DNA of 22,573 bases from NCBI GenBank assembly GCA_020744225.1, contig JAGMWG010000032.1, positions 1 to 22,573 on the forward strand, written 5' to 3'. Below the pieces are notes generated by a model that had not been told where the DNA came from, did no database searches, and saw only the letters and a program-made list of their open reading frames with translations. The position numbers and the translations under genes were made by a program. The stretch is from Paraphoma chrysanthemicola (lineage: Eukaryota; Ascomycota; Dothideomycetes; Pleosporales; Phaeosphaeriaceae). Below, in pieces: positions 8,996-19,930 of the stretch. The stretch's first letter is position 1. Each line of letters starts with the position of its first letter.

Positions 8996-9013
8996 GAAGG
9001 AGGGAGGAGATAG
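8996..9013 (+). other. Polypurine tract of element A
   Basis: A 15-base all-purine run (8996-9010), followed by TAG, abuts the 3' LTR. This is the standard plus-strand primer of LTR retrotransposons. The final GATAG is shared with the tract of element B. Confidence 0.88.
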
Positions 9014-9515
9014 TATTACGGTTGCCTTAGGTAGCAGGCCGAAAGCAGCTAATTGTACTCTAATTAGATGCTGACGGGTTGCTGACAAGAAGCTTATAGA
9101 AACTAACTATTAATGCTGCGCCGCAAGGCTGCAGGTTATGTGACTTGATTAGTACGCTAGACTATGTTAGGTACTGAGCAAGCTGAGCAAACTGAGCACT
9201 AAGCAGCACTGATTATACTAATTAACTAAGCACGACGTGCTTAGTTACTAGGCCTCTTCTAGTATATAGATATAAACAATAAGCTCCTATAGCTTATTGT
9301 GTTCAACTTAGTATTTAATCTATAACTAGTTACTATTCGCACTTGACTTATAGTCCCCTCTATCTGCATTAGTGCAACCCTCTGCTCTTGATTATCGTTC
9401 TCTTGATCTGTCTTATTAGCAACCCCGTCCGATTCTCCCTAACACTCCATCCCCAAGAACTAACTGTAGAACCTTAAGCACACGAAGCTCGCTTCTAACT
9501 TTAGGTCTCTTTACA
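9014..9515 (+). repeat. 3' LTR of element A
   Basis: This is 502 bp, the same length as the 5' LTR. It starts TATTACGG, where TG has become TA by transition, and ends TTTACA. It keeps the 25-bp dyad at 9223-9247, the TATA box and hairpin, and the unmutated GTGTTCAA at 9299-9306 that complements the priming site. Some sites are less mutated here than in the 5' LTR and others more, as expected when RIP hits both copies independently. Confidence 0.96.
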
Positions 9516-9520
9516 GTATT
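9516..9520. repeat. Target-site duplication of element A, right copy
   Basis: gtatt repeats the five bases at 2322-2326 exactly. Directly beyond it the integrase frame of element B resumes on the minus strand. Confidence 0.95.
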
Positions 9521-11960
9521 CTACAGCTTTTATAAAGTAATATACAACTATAAGTATTGCGTTATACTTAAGTCTAGTTATAAAATCTTTTAACTCTAGT
9601 AGTCTAGTAATAAAATCTAAAGAGATATTAGTCTAGAGTTTAGTTAGTAACTTAATAGCCTATATTTCTCTATATTCTATATATGTACTGTATTTATTGC
9701 AATAGTAATTAGTGTACTTTCTAATAAAGTTTATAACTTTATTCTTTATATTTTTAAACTTATAGTTTTACTAAATAAGTTCTATAGTTTATATAATTCT
9801 AGAGTAACTATATACAAGGTTATTATAGTAACTCTAGATAAGTCTCTTCTATAGTTCTTCTAGTACTTTGTTAGTAATTTAGAGTATAGAATACACTTCT
9901 TTAGATAGTTCTAAGAATTCATCTTTATTTTGTTATAGTAGAGGCATAAAAACGTTTGTTTTCTTTCTAACTACGTTGTACCTTCTACTAAGAGCGTCTA
10001 CTCTTCTATTATCTTTTTCTAGTATATACATAACTTTAAATTAATATTATCTAAGTAGTTCTAACTAACGTACTTATCTACGATTAAGTTATTTAGTTAT
10101 AGTAAAGTATTAGAGGTTCTTGTAGTTTGTAAATATTATTAGTCTAGAGTAACTTTCTGCGTAAATTCTCTAATATTCTAGAGCGTATACTATTATAAGG
10201 AGTTCCTTATTATAAATGTTGTAGCGTTCTTTAGCTAATAAGAATTTCTTTAAGTAGTAGACTACTAGGTACTATTTACTATCTTATTCTTGTAGTACAG
10301 CTCTACCTATTATAAGATCTAATATATTAGTCTTAAATTATAGAAGTTTACTACTTTAGAATACTATAAGTACTAGTTCTATAATACAGGCTAGTTTAAG
10401 CGTCTTAAACGCTTCTTGTTATAACTTACTTTATCTCTAAGTAACTTCTTTCTTTATTAACTTAGTTAAGAGTATAGTAATTTTTATAAAATTCTTAATA
10501 AATATTTAATTAAAGTTTATAAATCTAATAAAGAATTGTATATTCTTTATAGTTTTAGGTGTTACCTATTTCTTAATTATCTTAATCTTAGTTTTACTAA
10601 TTTTTACTTTATTAATTCTAACTATATATCTTAGGAATTTAACTTCTTTCTTATAAAACTCGTATTTCTTAGGCTTTAGTTTAAGACTAAATATCTTAAG
10701 TTATTAGAGAACTTTAGTTATATATTTTATATATTTCTCTATATTTTCTAAGTAAATTAGAATATTGTCTAGATATATAATTATAAACTTGTCTAAGTGC
10801 TTATATAAGGTATTGTTAACTAGCTCTTAACATGTTACTAGTGCGTTAGTAAGGCTAAAAGGTATTACTATATATTTATAGTGTCTGTATCTTATTTAGA
10901 ATACTATTTTCTACTCTTTACTCTTTTTTATTCTAATAAGGTTATAAGCTTTTCTTAGGTTTAGTGCTGTAAAGATTTCTACTTTTAACAGCCTATTACG
11001 TAGTTCTTATATATTAGGTAATAGATAGTAATTCTTCTTTATAATTACGTTTAATTTATAGTAGTTAACATATAGTTATAGTGTTCTGTCTTTCTTTAGC
11101 GTAAATAGAACTAGGTATTCTACTAAGAACTTAGATTTCTTAATAAATTCTTTTACTAAGTTATTATTAATATACTTCTTAAGTACTTTAAGCTCTTTTT
11201 CTAATAGTTAATATATTAGCTTAAATCTAAAGTATTTTTCTTCTACTAGTTTAACCTCGTAATTCTATTTCTAGTGTTTTAGTAAGGCTTTTAAGCCTGT
11301 TTTCTTAATAAATATATTAATAAATTTATTATAAACTGCTAGAATGTTTAGAGTAACGCTTTTCTTCTCTTCTTCTACTACAGTACTTAATACTTTTAGT
11401 ATCTTAGTAGAGTTAACTCTCTTATATTATAAACGTTTATTCTTATTCTTTAGAATAGTTAGTTATAAAGTAATATTTGCAATTATCTTCTTATCTACTA
11501 ATATAGTGTATAGTTATATAGAAACGTTAGGTATATAGGCGTTTATTATGTTACCTAATAAGATTTATTAATTTCTCTAATTAATCTCTAAATTATAGTC
11601 TCTTAGCTATAGTAGTCCTAATATAATATTATAAGAGACCTTCTTAAAGATATCTAGGTGTACTGCTAAGCTTTATCTAAGAGTAATAGTTAAGTTTATA
11701 CTAACCTTATACTAAATTTGTTTTATTAATTTATCTGCTAGTACTATAGTATAGAGTTCTTTCTTAGGTATTAGTTTAAGTCTAGCTCTTTTTACTACTT
11801 TCTTAGAAATATAATTTTCTTGTAACTCTAAGTTAATAAGTGCTATTATCTCTTACTTCTTAAGCTTTACTTATATCTTAAGAGCTCCTGTTCTAATATT
11901 ATATAGGTGTTAGAACCTTCTTAGTTACTATCTAACTAGAGTAGTAAACTTATTTTTAAG
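9521..11960 (-). pseudogene. Element B pol, 5' part: protease, RT, RNase H and integrase N-terminal half
   Basis: Minus-strand translation gives a colinear Gypsy pol in one frame (codons whose lowest coordinate is divisible by three). Protease: NLE at 11826-11834 where D-S/T-G is expected, followed by NYISKKVVKRARLK. RT: RYRHYKYIVIPFSLTNA, then YLDN at 10764-10775 in place of YLDD, a catalytic Asp-to-Asn change. RNase H: SKLL...ILDLIIG, YNIYNKELLIIVYALEY, then LEKDNRRVDALSRRYN near 9990. Integrase: zinc region, then LELKDFITRLKYNAILIVV near 9545-9600, stopping where element A inserted. The frame is -1 relative to gag of the same element. Many stops are TAG/TAA at expected Gln and Trp positions. 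The short open frame at 11344-11538 on the other strand is only a shadow of this gene. Confidence 0.93.
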
Positions 11961-13852
11961 CTTAGTTCTTTATTTCTTTCTAAAAAAGAATATTTATTAA
12001 ACTTATTATATTTCTTTTAAATTTTGTAAGTAGTATAATTAGAGCTTATATAGGTTTACTAAGTGTTATTAAGGTAATATCTATTAACTATAATTTCCTG
12101 TATAGTAATTTTCTTACTATTGTATTCTAGAAAGTAGTTTATAGTTTATTTATTCTAAAGGTGTATTTTAAAAATATTCTTATAGTAGTTAAACTATTAT
12201 TATTAACAGAATCTAAGAGGTGCAGAAAACTATAATATTATAACCTTTAATTAGTAATATATCTTATAGTAGTTATAAGTGTATACTTTATAGTGTAAGA
12301 GGTTGTAAGTTAGGTTTTAGTAGTTATTATTATAACGTATTACTGTATAGTTTTCTTTAGGTAGTATATATTTAATAATAGTTTTACTCTCTCTTTCTTA
12401 TTATTTTATTTCTTTCTAGCGTAGCCTTAGTGTTATCTTATTTAGGTTCTTAGAGGTAGTTATTATTTTTTATTCTCTAATTTCTATAATTATCTATTTT
12501 CTAAGTTCTGTGTATTTCTTATCTTAACTAAAGTAGTTCTTGTAGTAACTACTCTAGAGTAAGAATTTGCATTTAATTTTTCTTTTTTAACAGAGGTTAT
12601 AGAATATTTATTTTCTTCTTAAGCGCTCTCTCTTAGTTACGTATTATAGATTATTCTTAGGTTATTTATAGATAATAAGTAAAATATCTTTGTTTATAGT
12701 TATAAGTTATACGTTAGGTTTCTCTAAGTCTTAAATAAACTAGTGCTCGTTCCTGTCTTATAGTCTATTAATTTTAGTGCCTAGGTAGACGTTAATTAGT
12801 GCTACGTTTTCTTTATTAGATTTAGTTTTATTATACTATATTATAGAGGTATTAACGTATAGAGTAGATATATCTAGCTAGGTAGTATTTTTCTATTCTA
12901 CTTCTAATATATTGTATTCTTCTTTTATTATAAGTATAATAATTTTCTATAGTTTATTGTTAGTCTTAAACCTATTAGTATAGTATCTAATTACATTAAT
13001 ATAATAAGTAACTTTATTCTTACTACAGTAGTCTCTTAAGAAGTATTCTTTCTTCCTACAACTATAATATACTACGTTCTTCTTACTCTTACTTTTATTC
13101 TCTACTTTCTAAGGTTTATTTTTCTTAGTAATACTGTCTAGATATATCTATTTAAGTTCTAGTAAAGTATAGTATCTAGTAGTTTATTTAACATTTGTAG
13201 TACAAATATAATTCTGTTAGTACTTTTTCTTATATAGTTAACCTTTAGTTCTATCTTAGTATTCCTATATTTTTAGTTATAGCTAGTACAGCTTATTATC
13301 TAAGTAAATAGTTTTGTTAATAAGTTTATTAAGAGTTTTAGTAGAAGCGCTTATCTACATTAGTTCTCTAAGAACTTATAGCTTAAGTTCTTATTAAAAT
13401 ATGCGTTTAAGAGCTTATTTGTTCTACTTAATCTGTATAGTATACTATTAGAATAAGTTAGCATAGTTAGTAACAGAGTTAGTTTACTTAAGTTTCTAGA
13501 TATCTCTTTTAGCTTTAATAGTTTTCTTGTAAGCGCTAAAGATTTATTTAATCTATTGTTTAAACTTATTTTAATTCTTAAATATTATAGTAATCTTAGA
13601 GTCTATTATATTTTTGTTTATATATCGTATTAGTTAGAGTTTAATCTATTTAAAGGCACTGCCTCTTAAGTAAGTAGCTGCTAAGGTACCTTTGTCTTTA
13701 GATTTAATTATTAGGTTTATATAGTAGTAGAGGTTATAGTAAAGTAGCTATATATCTAACTAATTGTAGTTACTGTAGTACTTAGGTATCTTATCTATAC
13801 AGTCTTTAGTAGCCTAGAGTTTAGAAGTTAAGGTTATGTCTATATTACTTAT
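11940..13852 (-). pseudogene. Element B gag with RIPped CCHC knuckle and linker
   Basis: The start codon is now ATA (13852-13850, from ATG), in the context TTAAGAT-AGTAATA shared with elements A and C. The frame is constant to about 11950. The zinc knuckle lies near 13025-13070 and reads YYSCRKKEYFLRDYC. Three of its Cys/His ligands are Tyr, all explained by TGC/TGT-to-TAC/TAT or CAC-to-TAC transitions. Downstream is a linker of about 350 codons. It ends in a segment comparable to that of element A, with Tyr and stops where Cys and Trp are expected (around 11975-12180). The protein was structural; it is now far from translatable. Confidence 0.82.
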
Positions 13853-13861
13853 CTTAAAATA

Positions 13862-13869
13862 GTATTCAA
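13862..13869 (-). other. Candidate primer-binding site of element B
   Basis: On the minus strand, two bases inside the 5' LTR, lies TTGAATAC, one C-to-T transition away from TTGAACAC of element A. The position just after the LTR hairpin of B reads GTATTTAA, which is the partner GTGTTCAA after two RIP transitions. The pairing is therefore preserved in origin in both families. Confidence 0.45.
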
Positions 13870-13871
13870 AG

Positions 13872-14264
13872 TGTTAAAATAGTAGCTTATAAAGACTAGA
13901 GTAGGCTAGTTAATATATAAGAGAGCTCTAGAGTTTATTTAAAGAGAATAAGCGTAGAGCAGAATAGTAGGCTTAAGTAGTCTAGAGTAGATTATCTATC
14001 TTAGAATATTAAGTTAAATACAATAAGAGATAGGCTCTTATTATAGTTATCTATATACTAGTTAGGTCTTAAGTATATTAGAGGTCTTATGTAGTCTTAT
14101 AAACTTATTTAGTAAGACTAGCTAAGACTTATAAGACTTATAAGACTAGTTATATAACTTTACTTAGCTCTCTTATTGTGCTAAGACTAGGCGTTAGTAG
14201 AGTCTCTTAGTGTTCCTGTAGTTTATAAGGTACTCGTGCCTCTTATTAGTTATGAATCGTAACA
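13872..14264 (-). repeat. 5' LTR of element B
   Basis: This 393-bp repeat on the minus strand begins TGTTACGATT and ends just before the priming site. It matches 369-761 base for base apart from transitions. It contains the minus-strand TATA and 21-nt hairpin, as in the other copy. The copia element resumes after the 5-bp duplication at 14265-14269. Confidence 0.93.
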
Positions 14265-14269
14265 ATAGT
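14265..14269. repeat. Target-site duplication of element B, right copy
   Basis: atagt repeats 364-368 exactly and abuts the 5' LTR of B. Confidence 0.9.
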
Positions 14270-14574
14270 ATTTTATATTCTAGGTATAGATAAAAGAGAA
14301 AGATCTCTCTTTACTATATACTTTAGTTTCTAAGCTTAGTAAGCTATACTGTAGTATTAAATTAATTCTAAAAACTATTACTTTTTATTCTAATAAGAAT
14401 AAAATATAAATGCCTTATACAAAGTATATATTTTAGTCTAATTTTAGACTATAATTAATACTAAATTCTACTTATACTAAAATTTATATAGTCTTTAAGT
14501 ATATAAGATAAAACTTCTATAGTAGTAGTAATTTTAGATAACTTATAAAAGATTTAAGTAATATATCTTTATAT
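14270..14574 (+). repeat. Left arm of a 305-bp inverted repeat within copia sequence
   Basis: These 305 bases match the reverse complement of 16830-17134 without gaps; the few differences seen by eye are almost all transitions. The match continues past the element B insertion into 130-368. It ends abruptly just before the recognisable RT coding. The arm is therefore part of a copia element present here in two opposite orientations, not the terminal repeat of a DNA transposon. Confidence 0.85.
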
Positions 14575-16189
14575 TAGATAATACTATTAAAAAATATAAA
14601 GCTTAATAGGTAGCTAAAGAATTTCTATAAAAATACGAGATTAACTATAAAGAAACCTTTACTAGTACTAGAAAACCTAGTATTATTAGATTATTATTAT
14701 CTATTACTATATATTTAGACTAAGAAATATATACTTAGAATATAAAATAAGCCTTTTCTAATATAGATAGAGATAGTAATAATATATATATATATAATTA
14801 CTTATAGACTTTAAAGAATATATTATTAAGAAAGCTTTAGAAAGTAAAGAAATTAAAGATATTACTTTAATTAAAGAACTTAATAAAGCTATTATAAATA
14901 AAAATTATAATAATATTATTTATAAGCTTAATAAAGCTCTATATAGTTTAAAGTAAGCTAGTAGATAATAGTTATTATTTTTAACTAAAATTTTAAAAAC
15001 TTTAAGATTTACTAGCTTAAAAATAAATAATAGCATTTTTATATATAAAGAAAAACCTATTATTTTAGCTATATATATAGATAATATACTAGTTTTTACG
15101 TAAAATATAGATTTAGTTAATAATTTATATAAAGATTTATCTAGAACTTCTAAATTAGAAATAACTAATTTAAAAGAAATAAAAAAGTTTTTAAGTATAG
15201 AAATAATAAAAAATAAAAGTAATAGATCTCTAATTATTACGTAAAGAAGCTTTATTTCTAAAATACTAGAAAAATATAATAAGCTATAAAATAAGTCTAA
15301 AAACCTACTTCTATATATAAGAATAAAGTTATCTAAAAATCTAGAATTTCTAGATAATAATATTATTATTAGTAATTATTAAAAGAAGATAAGTAGTTTA
15401 ATTTATTTAACTATATTTACTAGACTTAATCTAGTATATAGTATAAACTACTTAGCTAGATATATATCTAATTCTACTATAGAATATTATAATTACTTAA
15501 ATAATATCTTTAGCTATCTTTTAAAAATAAAAGATTTAGAATTAAATTTAACTTTAGAATCTATAGAATAATCTATAAATAATAATAATAATTATTATTA
15601 TAATAAAAATAAAAATACTAAAGATATTAGTAATTCTATAAATCTACTAGATATTAGTAATATAGATTAAGAGAGTAATTTAGATTCTAGAAAATCTACT
15701 ATAAGAAATATCTTTATTTTAAATAATAATAAAGATAATTATTTTAATAATAGTAATATTACTATTAGCTAGATTTCTAAGCTATAAAAAATAGTAGCTA
15801 TTAGTAGTATAGAAGTAGAATATATATCTTTAAAAGAAGCTACTAAAGAAAGTTTATATCTATAAAACTTTATATAAGAATTATTTAATAATAAAGCTCT
15901 TAAAGACTTTAAACTTTTTAATAATTTAAATATTATTAAAATAGATAGTCTTAGTACTATAGAACTAGCTAAAAATTCTATTTATTACGCTAGAACTAAG
16001 TATATAGATATAACTTATTACTTTATTAAAGAGAATCTACTTAGTAATAAAATAAACTTAGTATATAAAAATACTAGTACTATACTAGTAGATAGCCTAA
16101 TAAAGACTACTAGTATATCTAAACTTAAAGACTTTATTAGTTAAGTAAATTTAGTTAAAACTAGAAGATCTTATAATCTACTTATATAA
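14550..16189 (+). pseudogene. Ty1/Copia pol: reverse transcriptase and RNase H (heavily RIPped)
   Basis: The translation carries copia signatures in order. IKKYKA...VAKEF and YKETFTSTRKPS are from the RT N-terminus (14577-14680). YKLNKALYSLK is at 14921. ILAIYIDNILVF has the YxDD motif as YIDN at 15074-15085, so a catalytic Asp is lost. RNase H gives SSIEVEYISLKEATKESLYL near 15800 and ARTKYIDITYYFIKE near 15990. The first part is in a different frame from the rest, the change falling near a TA microsatellite at about 14785. Two Asn-rich AAT-repeat expansions interrupt the region between RT and RNase H (about 15575-15660 and 15715-15770). No 3' LTR was identified after the coding end. Copia elements copy their RNA into DNA in cytoplasmic particles; this copy is dead. 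Confidence 0.88.
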
Positions 16190-16425
16190 TAATAATAATA
16201 ATTAAGAAGAATAAGAAGTCTTATTATAATTCTTATTATTATTATAATTAGACTATACTATACTAGTTTATAATAAGTAGTATACTATAATTAGTAATAA
16301 TTAATTATTATTATTATTATTATTATAATTATTATTATTATAATTATTATTATTATAATTACTATTATTATAATTATTATTATTATAATTATTACTATTA
16401 TAATTATTATTATTATTAAGTTATA
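16184..16425. repeat. AAT/ATT microsatellite tract
   Basis: This is low-complexity sequence made of AAT runs at the start, then repeated ATTATTATTATA-type units from about 16295 to 16420. It lies directly after the copia RNase H and before the inverted copy. It probably arose by slippage in a RIP-biased AT background. Confidence 0.9.
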
Positions 16426-16829
16426 TTATAAAATCTAAGATTTAACTTTTAGGTTCTTTTAAATAAGTAGTTTATAATAAACTATTTCTTATTATATTTA
16501 GAGTAGTTATTATAACTATCTCTAATCTACTCTTTTTACTATTTATTATACTAAGTATTATATATACTTATTAAAAAGTCTAGAACCTAGATCTTTTAGA
16601 AAAGCTAGTTAATTATCTATATAATAAAACATTATTATACTAGACTATTAATGTACTACTATAATAATTAATTATATTAATTATTAGATAGCTTTATCTA
16701 AGAATTACTATAATAATAATTAATAGTATACTATTATAATTATTATTATAGTAGTTTTATAAAATAACTATAAATAAAAAAGAATAAAAATAATTATTTC
16801 TTTATAATTTTAAAATAGCTTAAGAGAGT
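16426..16829. other. AT-rich spacer between the two copia copies
   Basis: I see no gene here. The sequence is AT-rich, with two short self-complementary clusters around 16640-16750 (TACTACTATAATAATTAA and its approximate complement near 16725-16755). It may hold the remains of a copia LTR, but I could not find a second copy in the window to support that. Confidence 0.4.
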
Positions 16830-17385
16830 ATATAAAGATTTATTACTTAAATCTTTTATAAGCTATCTAAAATTACTACTACTATAGAAGTTTTATCTTA
16901 TATACTTTAAGACTATATAAATTTTAGTATAAGTAGAATTTAGTATTAATTATAGTCTAAAATTAGACTAAAATGTATACTTTGTATAAGGTATTTATAT
17001 TTTATTCCTATTAGAATAAAAAGTAACAGTTTTTAGAATTAATTTAATACTATAGTATAGCTTACTAAGCTTAGAAACTAAAGTATATAGTAAAGAGAGA
17101 TCTCTCTCTTTTATCTGTACCTAGAATATAAAATACTATCTACTACCTCTATTAAATATCTTACTTACCTATACTTTTATTATCTATTAGGTAATTTACT
17201 CTTTATATTCTCTTCTAACTAGTATATTACTAGTTATTAGTAATCTTTACTTCTTCTTAATATTATAAAGTATAGTACTATAAATCTATACTAGCTTCTA
17301 AAGTATAATCTATTCTCTTTCTATAGCTTAATTAGTAATTATATATACTTATATTATCTTTACTTAGTTTATTATATACTTTAGA
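16830..17385 (-). repeat. Inverted copia copy carrying the empty target site of element B
   Basis: Read on the minus strand, 17134-16830 equals 14270-14574, 17139-17135 is the single atagt, and 17385-17140 aligns with about 130-363 with small indels. This copy therefore shows the copia sequence before B inserted. It stops just short of the RT domain, so the copy is truncated at its inner end. Confidence 0.82.
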
Positions 17386-18722
17386 GTTTGTATATTTAAA
17401 AAGTTAGTAAGTATAACTAATTCTTTTATCTTTAGAATCTTAAAAGTTACTACTTACACGTATAGTATTTTCTAATTAGTAAACTATTATTCTAAAGTAA
17501 TTTATAAGAAGCTTATTTTTATAAGATAGAGCTAGTAATAATTTTTAATATAGTTCTAGACTATTATATTATTAGACGCTATAGATTCTTTAAGGTATCT
17601 AATTAGAGATTATATTTTAAGAGTACTTTTCTATTTAAGCTAGATCTAAGCTAGATTAAGAATTTCTACTAATATAGTTTTCTAGATCTAATTTATAATA
17701 TTATTAAGTACTATATACTTATAATTCTAGCTCTTCTACTTATAACTATATAGTTAGAATTTTTTATCTTAAGTTTTAAGTTAATTTACTAGTAGTATTT
17801 TACTAGTCTTATACTTTACTCTAAGAATATTATATTTACTAACTACTATAGAATTACTTTTATCTTTAGATTTCTTAGAGACTAAAGATAGAGTTTATAG
17901 TACTAAATAAGTTAGTTTCTAAGTATAGATAAATAGAATATTAACAGTATTAGAATTATACTTATTTTAGATATTCTTCTTATATATAATTATATAGAAC
18001 TATAAAAACTAGTAGAGCTAGTTAGCTTATAATACTAAGAGTTAACTATCTTTAGAAATATCTTTAAATTTATAATTTATAAAGATCTAAGATATAAAAG
18101 TTATACTATAGAAAGAAGAGTAAATAAGTTAAAAAAAATAGTATATTAAGTAAATAATTAATTAGTAGTATTTAGTATAAAAGATTATATAAAGAGAATT
18201 AACTACTTATAATCTTAAAGTACTAGACTTATAACTATAGAGAATCTAAAATACTATGTAATTAGAATTACTTAATTTTTACTACTTAAGAAAACTAAGC
18301 TAAAGAGCTAAAATTATATACTTTTAGCTTAAGTGTAGAATTCTTTATAATCTTAGTCTTCTTAGCTCTATAGAGTAATTATAGATTATATATTACTTTA
18401 TTAAGTTAATATATTATAATTCTTAGTATAAAATTCTTTATAATTACTATATTTATAATAAAAGTATATTCTTATATAGTATTAGCTTACTACCTTTTAT
18501 AAGCTAAGAGAAGTTTATTTATATAAAAGTAAGTAACTAAGTAAAAGACTTATATATAAGCTTAGATTAGAATCTAAACTTATATATATTACTTAGAGTC
18601 TTTAACTATTATAGTATTTCTAGAAAAAGAGACTCTAGTAGAGTATATAGCTACACTTAAAAGTAATTTAATACTACTTATATATTTAGAGAGACTAGCT
18701 TTACTATTTTAAAGATCTTTTA
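17386..18722 (-). other. RIP-degraded sequence, possibly the integrase and upstream part of the inverted copia copy
   Basis: There is no open frame of note. By position this would be the upstream (integrase/gag) part of the minus-strand copia copy. One minus-strand stretch near 18350 reads DYKEFYT, which could be a RIPped form of the integrase DxGxEF motif, at a plausible distance from where RT would start. That is a single short motif, so the call is weak. No other repeat in the window matches it clearly. Confidence 0.3.
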
Positions 18723-18732
18723 ATAGTTATTT

Positions 18733-19188
18733 CTAGACTAGTAAATAAGTTTAAGATACTTACTAGTAGATATAAGTTAGATTATAGTTATACGAGCTAT
18801 AAGTAGTAGTTAGATTAGGTTATTACTAGCGTAAGTAGAAGTTAGATTAGAGTTATTACTAGTATAAGTATAAGTTAGATTAAGTTATATAGACTATAAG
18901 TTATAGTTAAGTTTAGAGTACTTATCTAAGTTACTTTTTTATTACTTTTTTATATATATATAATTATATATAACTATAATAAAATACTATTATAATAAGA
19001 TTTTAATAACTAAGACCTATTTTAACCTAGTCTATATAACTATAACTATAACTTATAGTTTATATAACTTTAGTCTAACTACTACTTATACTTAGTGTAA
19101 AAAAGGTAGGTATTAGATTAGAGTTAAGTTAAGATCTTACTTAATCTAACCTAACTCTAATCTAACTTTTACTTATTTACTAGTATAG
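18733..19188. mobile_element. Possible MITE-like inverted-repeat element
   Basis: This AT-rich segment of about 456 bp has imperfect 18-base terminal inverted repeats (18733-18750 and 19171-19188, sharing ACTAGTAAATAAGT). It has a second internal inverted repeat (18884-18909 with 19043-19068, one mismatch in 26). In its left half are about 2.5 tandem units of roughly 33 bp beginning AGTTAGATTA. The 10-base direct repeat atagttattt lies at 18723-18732 and 19185-19194, partly overlapping the right terminal repeat. The palindromic layout is MITE-like, but the AT background makes short matches cheap, and there is no second copy here. Confidence 0.35.
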
Positions 19189-19194
19189 TTATTT

Positions 19195-19930
19195 TCTATA
19201 AATATATAAAAAAATACGTTTTTAAAAACTAGTAAAAAGCTTATCTTATTAATATAAAAAATATATTAGTATACTAAGTTTTTAATATACTAGAAGTACT
19301 TATATTTTTATAGTAAGAAGTATACTATATTAAGTAGCTAAAGAATATATAATAAATAAAAAAAGTATATAAAACGTTAGAAATTTATTTTTAAAATAGT
19401 AGTTCTTAAAATTCTAATTAAGATAGCTCTTATACTTATCTAAGATAAGTAGTTTATAGTCTTTTACTTAATATATCTTTATATATATATTAAAGTACTT
19501 TAACTACTCTAGACTAAGTATATTATTTATCTAACTATTTTTAAAGACTAAGCGCTTCTAATTATATAGTATTAAAACTTTCTTATACTACGTAAAGATA
19601 TAGATATATCTTTTATAAATAATAAAGAGTAAAGTTATATACTTAGTAGTATATACACTTATAATAACTATTACTTACTTATAATTACTTAGCTAGATTA
19701 GATTAAGTCTTATATATCTCTTTATATTTATAACTATCTTTTTAAACTTAATTATACTTATCTAGAAGCTAGTCTTATTAAAGTTATATATATTATTATT
19801 ATAAATACTATACTTAGCTTTAGTTCTCTTTACTAGCTTAAACTATATACTAATAACTATAAGATTTTCTTATAGTACTCTTTATCTATTCTTAGCTTAA
19901 TTTAAGACTATTTTAAGCTTAGCTAAGTAT
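19195..19930 (+). other. RIP-degraded region with a weak coding signal
   Basis: There is no match to the other elements. From about 19545 to 19925 one + frame reads with few stops for an AT-rich sequence; near its end is KLYTNNYKIFL followed by a stop and YSLSILSLI. The composition suggests an ancient gene or transposon coding region degraded by RIP, but I do not recognise it. Confidence 0.25.

Larger units (their letters stand above)
2327..9515 (+). mobile_element. Ty3/Gypsy chromovirus A, lightly RIPped, inserted in element B
   Basis: This 7189-bp LTR retrotransposon has 502-bp LTRs, a priming site, gag with CCHC knuckle, a long linker, protease, RT with YLDD, RNase H, integrase, chromodomain, an opposite-strand gene and a polypurine tract. 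It is bounded by a perfect 5-bp duplication. It keeps many CpA and TpG dinucleotides, unlike its surroundings, so it has been through fewer RIP cycles and is probably the youngest insertion. It still cannot work: dozens of in-frame stops, a destroyed protease active site (NSE for DSG), a lost knuckle cysteine, an integrase D-to-N change and a one-base frameshift in RT. Element C at the right end is a heavily RIPped member of the same family. Confidence 0.96.
369..14264 (-). mobile_element. Ty3/Gypsy chromovirus B, RIP-inactivated, split by element A
   Basis: This is an LTR retrotransposon read on the minus strand. In transcription order it holds the 5' LTR (14264-13872), priming site, gag with CCHC knuckle, linker, protease, RT, RNase H, integrase (cut by element A), chromodomain, an opposite-strand gene, polypurine tract and 3' LTR (761-369). 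Without A and its duplicated 5 bases it is about 6.7 kb, a normal length for the group. Both LTRs are 393 bp and the flanks carry a perfect 5-bp duplication. Stops replace many Gln and Trp codons, and several catalytic residues are changed by G-to-A or C-to-T transitions, so the element is dead. It is clearly related to A at the protein level, but its LTRs are largely different, so it is a separate family. Confidence 0.92.

Noticed and set aside
11344..11538. 64-codon + strand open frame rich in Phe, Leu and Ser
   Set aside because: It is the antisense of element B pol, where RIP on the coding strand creates AT-rich hydrophobic shadows; there is no conservation with A.
16184..16425. CRISPR-like or satellite array
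   Set aside because: Units are simple AAT/ATT microsatellite without spacers, and the genome is fungal.
14265..17139. DNA transposon with 305-bp terminal inverted repeats
   Set aside because: The match continues beyond the supposed ends into 130-368, and the interior is copia RT/RNase H, so these are two opposed copia copies.
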